From positions 1 through 6,529 of the forward strand of contig NZ_JBBMEY010000067.1 of NCBI RefSeq assembly GCF_040096285.1: DNA of 6,529 bases, written 5' to 3'. Source of the stretch: Ruminococcoides intestinihominis (GTDB lineage: Bacteria; Bacillota; Clostridia; Oscillospirales; Acutalibacteraceae). Within the stretch, counting starts at the first letter, position 1; every line of letters starts with the position of its first letter. Of the stretch, positions 5,246 to 6,529 are shown one piece after another. The translations under genes and the position numbers were made by a program. Below the pieces are notes generated by a model. The model had not been told where the DNA came from. It saw only the letters and a list, made by a program, of their open reading frames with translations, and ran no database searches.

Positions 5246-6226
5246 TTAATTTTGATATTTTATATTTTCAGTTGTAATTAGTGGATAACTGACAAGTGTA
5301 TCACTGTCTAAATTTTCCTTATGCATATCTATTGCAGTAATCTGGTGGTTATCATATGTTGTATAGTAATAAATACCCTTATCACAATTACAACAAGAAG
5401 TATAAATTGTAATCTCATACTTACCCTCAGCTACTTCACAACAACCTCTTTGCTGGTCAACTGAATTTAGAATATGGAAAAACTGACTTACACTTGAATT
5501 TTCTTCAGGAGAAGATTTACTATTCATTTTCACAAATGCAACTCTTGCAAATCTTGATGCTGATGATAAGTCCCCGGGTAAACCTAAAGCACCCATTCCC
5601 CTGCTATACTGAGTAAAATCCAGCTTTTCATTTTGAGAAAAAGTATTTTCCGGTTGTTTTGGTGAAAGTCCCATATAGTTATTAAGCATAAACATTTGCT
5701 GAGGAAATGGTGGGTTATTTGTTAAGACACCTACTTTATTATCATAAATATGCATACCATCTTCCATTGTTTCCACAACAATACAACTTTCCTTATCTGC
5801 AATAATATAATGTAGCTGAGCTAAAGGATAATTGTCATTAAACTGAGTTGCAGTAATATTTATATTTTTTAGCTTTTCCTTTGCCTCTTTAACACTTGCA
5901 CATTGACTGAGAATATAGTTAATAAATTCATACTGTGCTACATTTTCTTTATCTTCATCCACATCATAATACTTTGCATTACCAACAAAATTAAGACCTG
6001 CCATACCAAGACCTTTCTCATTAACTGCATCATAATATAATGGATAATCATTTGCAATATGAGCCATACCAATCATAGCATAGTGGTTCTTCACCTCACC
6101 TATAAAGTGAAAATTTATTGGATAATTTCTAGGTGTTATTGCTACTACTTCACCGTAAGAAAACTCATAATCAAGTGTTCTGCCAAAATAAAAATCATTT
6201 GTCTTATATGTTGCTGATGTACACAT
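5246..6226 (-). CDS. bsh: Choloylglycine hydrolase family, likely bile salt hydrolase
   Basis: This 326-residue Ntn-type linear amide hydrolase would split glycine or taurine from conjugated bile acids. After removal of Met1, Cys2 (start MCTSATY) becomes the N-terminal nucleophile. Other active-site residues line up with the family: Arg16 and Asp19 (FGRTLDYE), Asn79 (AGLNF), Asn170/171 (VLTNNP) and Arg225 (SSASRF). The AGLNF segment and the stretches YSRGMG-LGLPGDLSSASRF and SVSQFFHIL resemble bile salt hydrolases of lactobacilli more than penicillin V acylases, which usually have Tyr at the Asn79 spot. Length and ends are typical, with no truncation. It lacks a signal peptide, so it acts in the cytoplasm. 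AAGGAG lies six bases before the ATG. It stands alone with its own promoter; no bile transporter is in the window. Penicillin V acylase activity is the alternative. Confidence 0.93.
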   Translation of the reverse strand: MCTSATYKTNDFYFGRTLDYEFSYGEVVAITPRNYPINFHFIGEVKNHYAMIGMAHIANDYPLYYDAVNEKGLGMAGLNFVGNAKYYDVDEDKENVAQYEFINYILSQCASVKEAKEKLKNINITATQFNDNYPLAQLHYIIADKESCIVVETMEDGMHIYDNKVGVLTNNPPFPQQMFMLNNYMGLSPKQPENTFSQNEKLDFTQYSRGMGALGLPGDLSSASRFARVAFVKMNSKSSPEENSSVSQFFHILNSVDQQRGCCEVAEGKYEITIYTSCCNCDKGIYYYTTYDNHQITAIDMHKENLDSDTLVSYPLITTENIKYQN

Positions 6227-6275
6227 AACTTGCTCCTTAGTTTTAATTTTATTCTTCCAATATCGCTATAGATTT

Positions 6276-6304
6276 AGTATATCATTTTATATATTTTTCA
6301 GCAA
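6276..6304 (-). promoter_or_regulatory. Promoter of the bile salt hydrolase gene
   Basis: On the minus strand TTGCTG (6299-6304) is 17 bases from TATACT (6276-6281), which is preceded by TGA, an extended -10. Transcription would start near 6269, giving a leader of about 43 bases. AGCAAT (6300-6305), overlapping the -35, pairs with ATTGCT (6327-6332) as an inverted repeat that could be an operator. Confidence 0.65.
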
Positions 6305-6529
6305 TGTTTTTTTATATAATTGTCAGATTGCTCTGTTAATTATTATGGTTCATATGTAGAATATATATGTTTGATAAATTTGGTTTTTTCAATTTTGATT
6401 TTGGATAAGATAAATTGGTTTTACAAATTAGGGTTTGTCTTTTAGTTTTGATTGTGGGTAAAAGAAAATTTGTAGTGAGAATATATACCATAAAATCATA
6501 TAAATCTATGACTCACAGGTGTAGGGGAC
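6305..6529. other. AT-rich intergenic stretch without a recognisable gene
   Basis: Upstream of the bile salt hydrolase promoter no reading frame of convincing length or ribosome site is present; the longest are about 13 to 23 codons. A 10-base word, TTTGTAGTGA (6469-6478), and TGTAGGGG (6520-6527) also occur, the latter inverted, in the repeat region at the left edge (43-52 and 55-62). The next gene or repeat probably begins past the window. Confidence 0.6.

Noticed and set aside
6367..6408. Small plus-strand frame of 13 codons starting MFDKF
   Set aside because: No clear ribosome site and low-complexity Phe-rich content; too short to support.
6393..6472. Imperfect direct repeat TTTTGATT-TGG-TAA (6393-6418 and 6446-6471)
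   Set aside because: About 19 of the first 24 positions match, but in very AT-rich DNA with no structure or gene context this is near what chance gives.

Overview
The window looks like chromosomal DNA from a low-GC, Gram-positive anaerobe. The best guess is a gut-dwelling member of the Clostridia: coding is AT-rich, Shine-Dalgarno sites are strong (GGAGG type), promoters are sigma-A-like with frequent extended -10 boxes, and an apparently intact bile salt hydrolase is present. Species or family cannot be fixed from this sequence alone.

Layout, left to right. Positions 46-149 carry three degenerate ~35-bp tandem repeat units, next to an AT-rich hairpin (16-48). Positions 158-3600 hold a four-gene minus-strand operon. 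In transcription order it encodes an RNase Z-like metallo-beta-lactamase hydrolase, a GNAT acetyltransferase, a short-chain dehydrogenase and a membrane-anchored CapA/PgsA-type protein. A promoter with an extended -10 box lies just upstream (3631-3659). Positions 3721-4702 hold a minus-strand pair of small membrane proteins: a DUF4190 protein with an Asn/Gln/Tyr-rich prion-like N-terminus, then a DUF2752 protein. A terminator-like hairpin sits between the two genes and a second one with almost the same stem follows the pair. At 4703-4864 is a divergent promoter region with a nested 42-bp dyad. Positions 4865-5179 encode a plus-strand YbjQ/UPF0145 protein. A strong bidirectional terminator (5212-5237) separates it from the convergent choloylglycine (bile salt) hydrolase gene at 5246-6226, which has its own promoter. 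The last ~220 bases hold no convincing gene.

How the genes relate: the hydrolase-acetyltransferase-dehydrogenase-CapA cluster has gaps of 39, 21 and 14 bases and no internal terminator, so it is probably one transcript, but the genes do not form a recognisable pathway. The DUF4190/DUF2752 pair is probably functionally linked, with expression of the second gene gated by the hairpin. The YbjQ and bile salt hydrolase genes are single-gene units. No clear new defence or mobile system is present. The most interesting items are the DUF4190/DUF2752 arrangement, the nested dyad between the divergent promoters, and the tandem repeat at the left edge.
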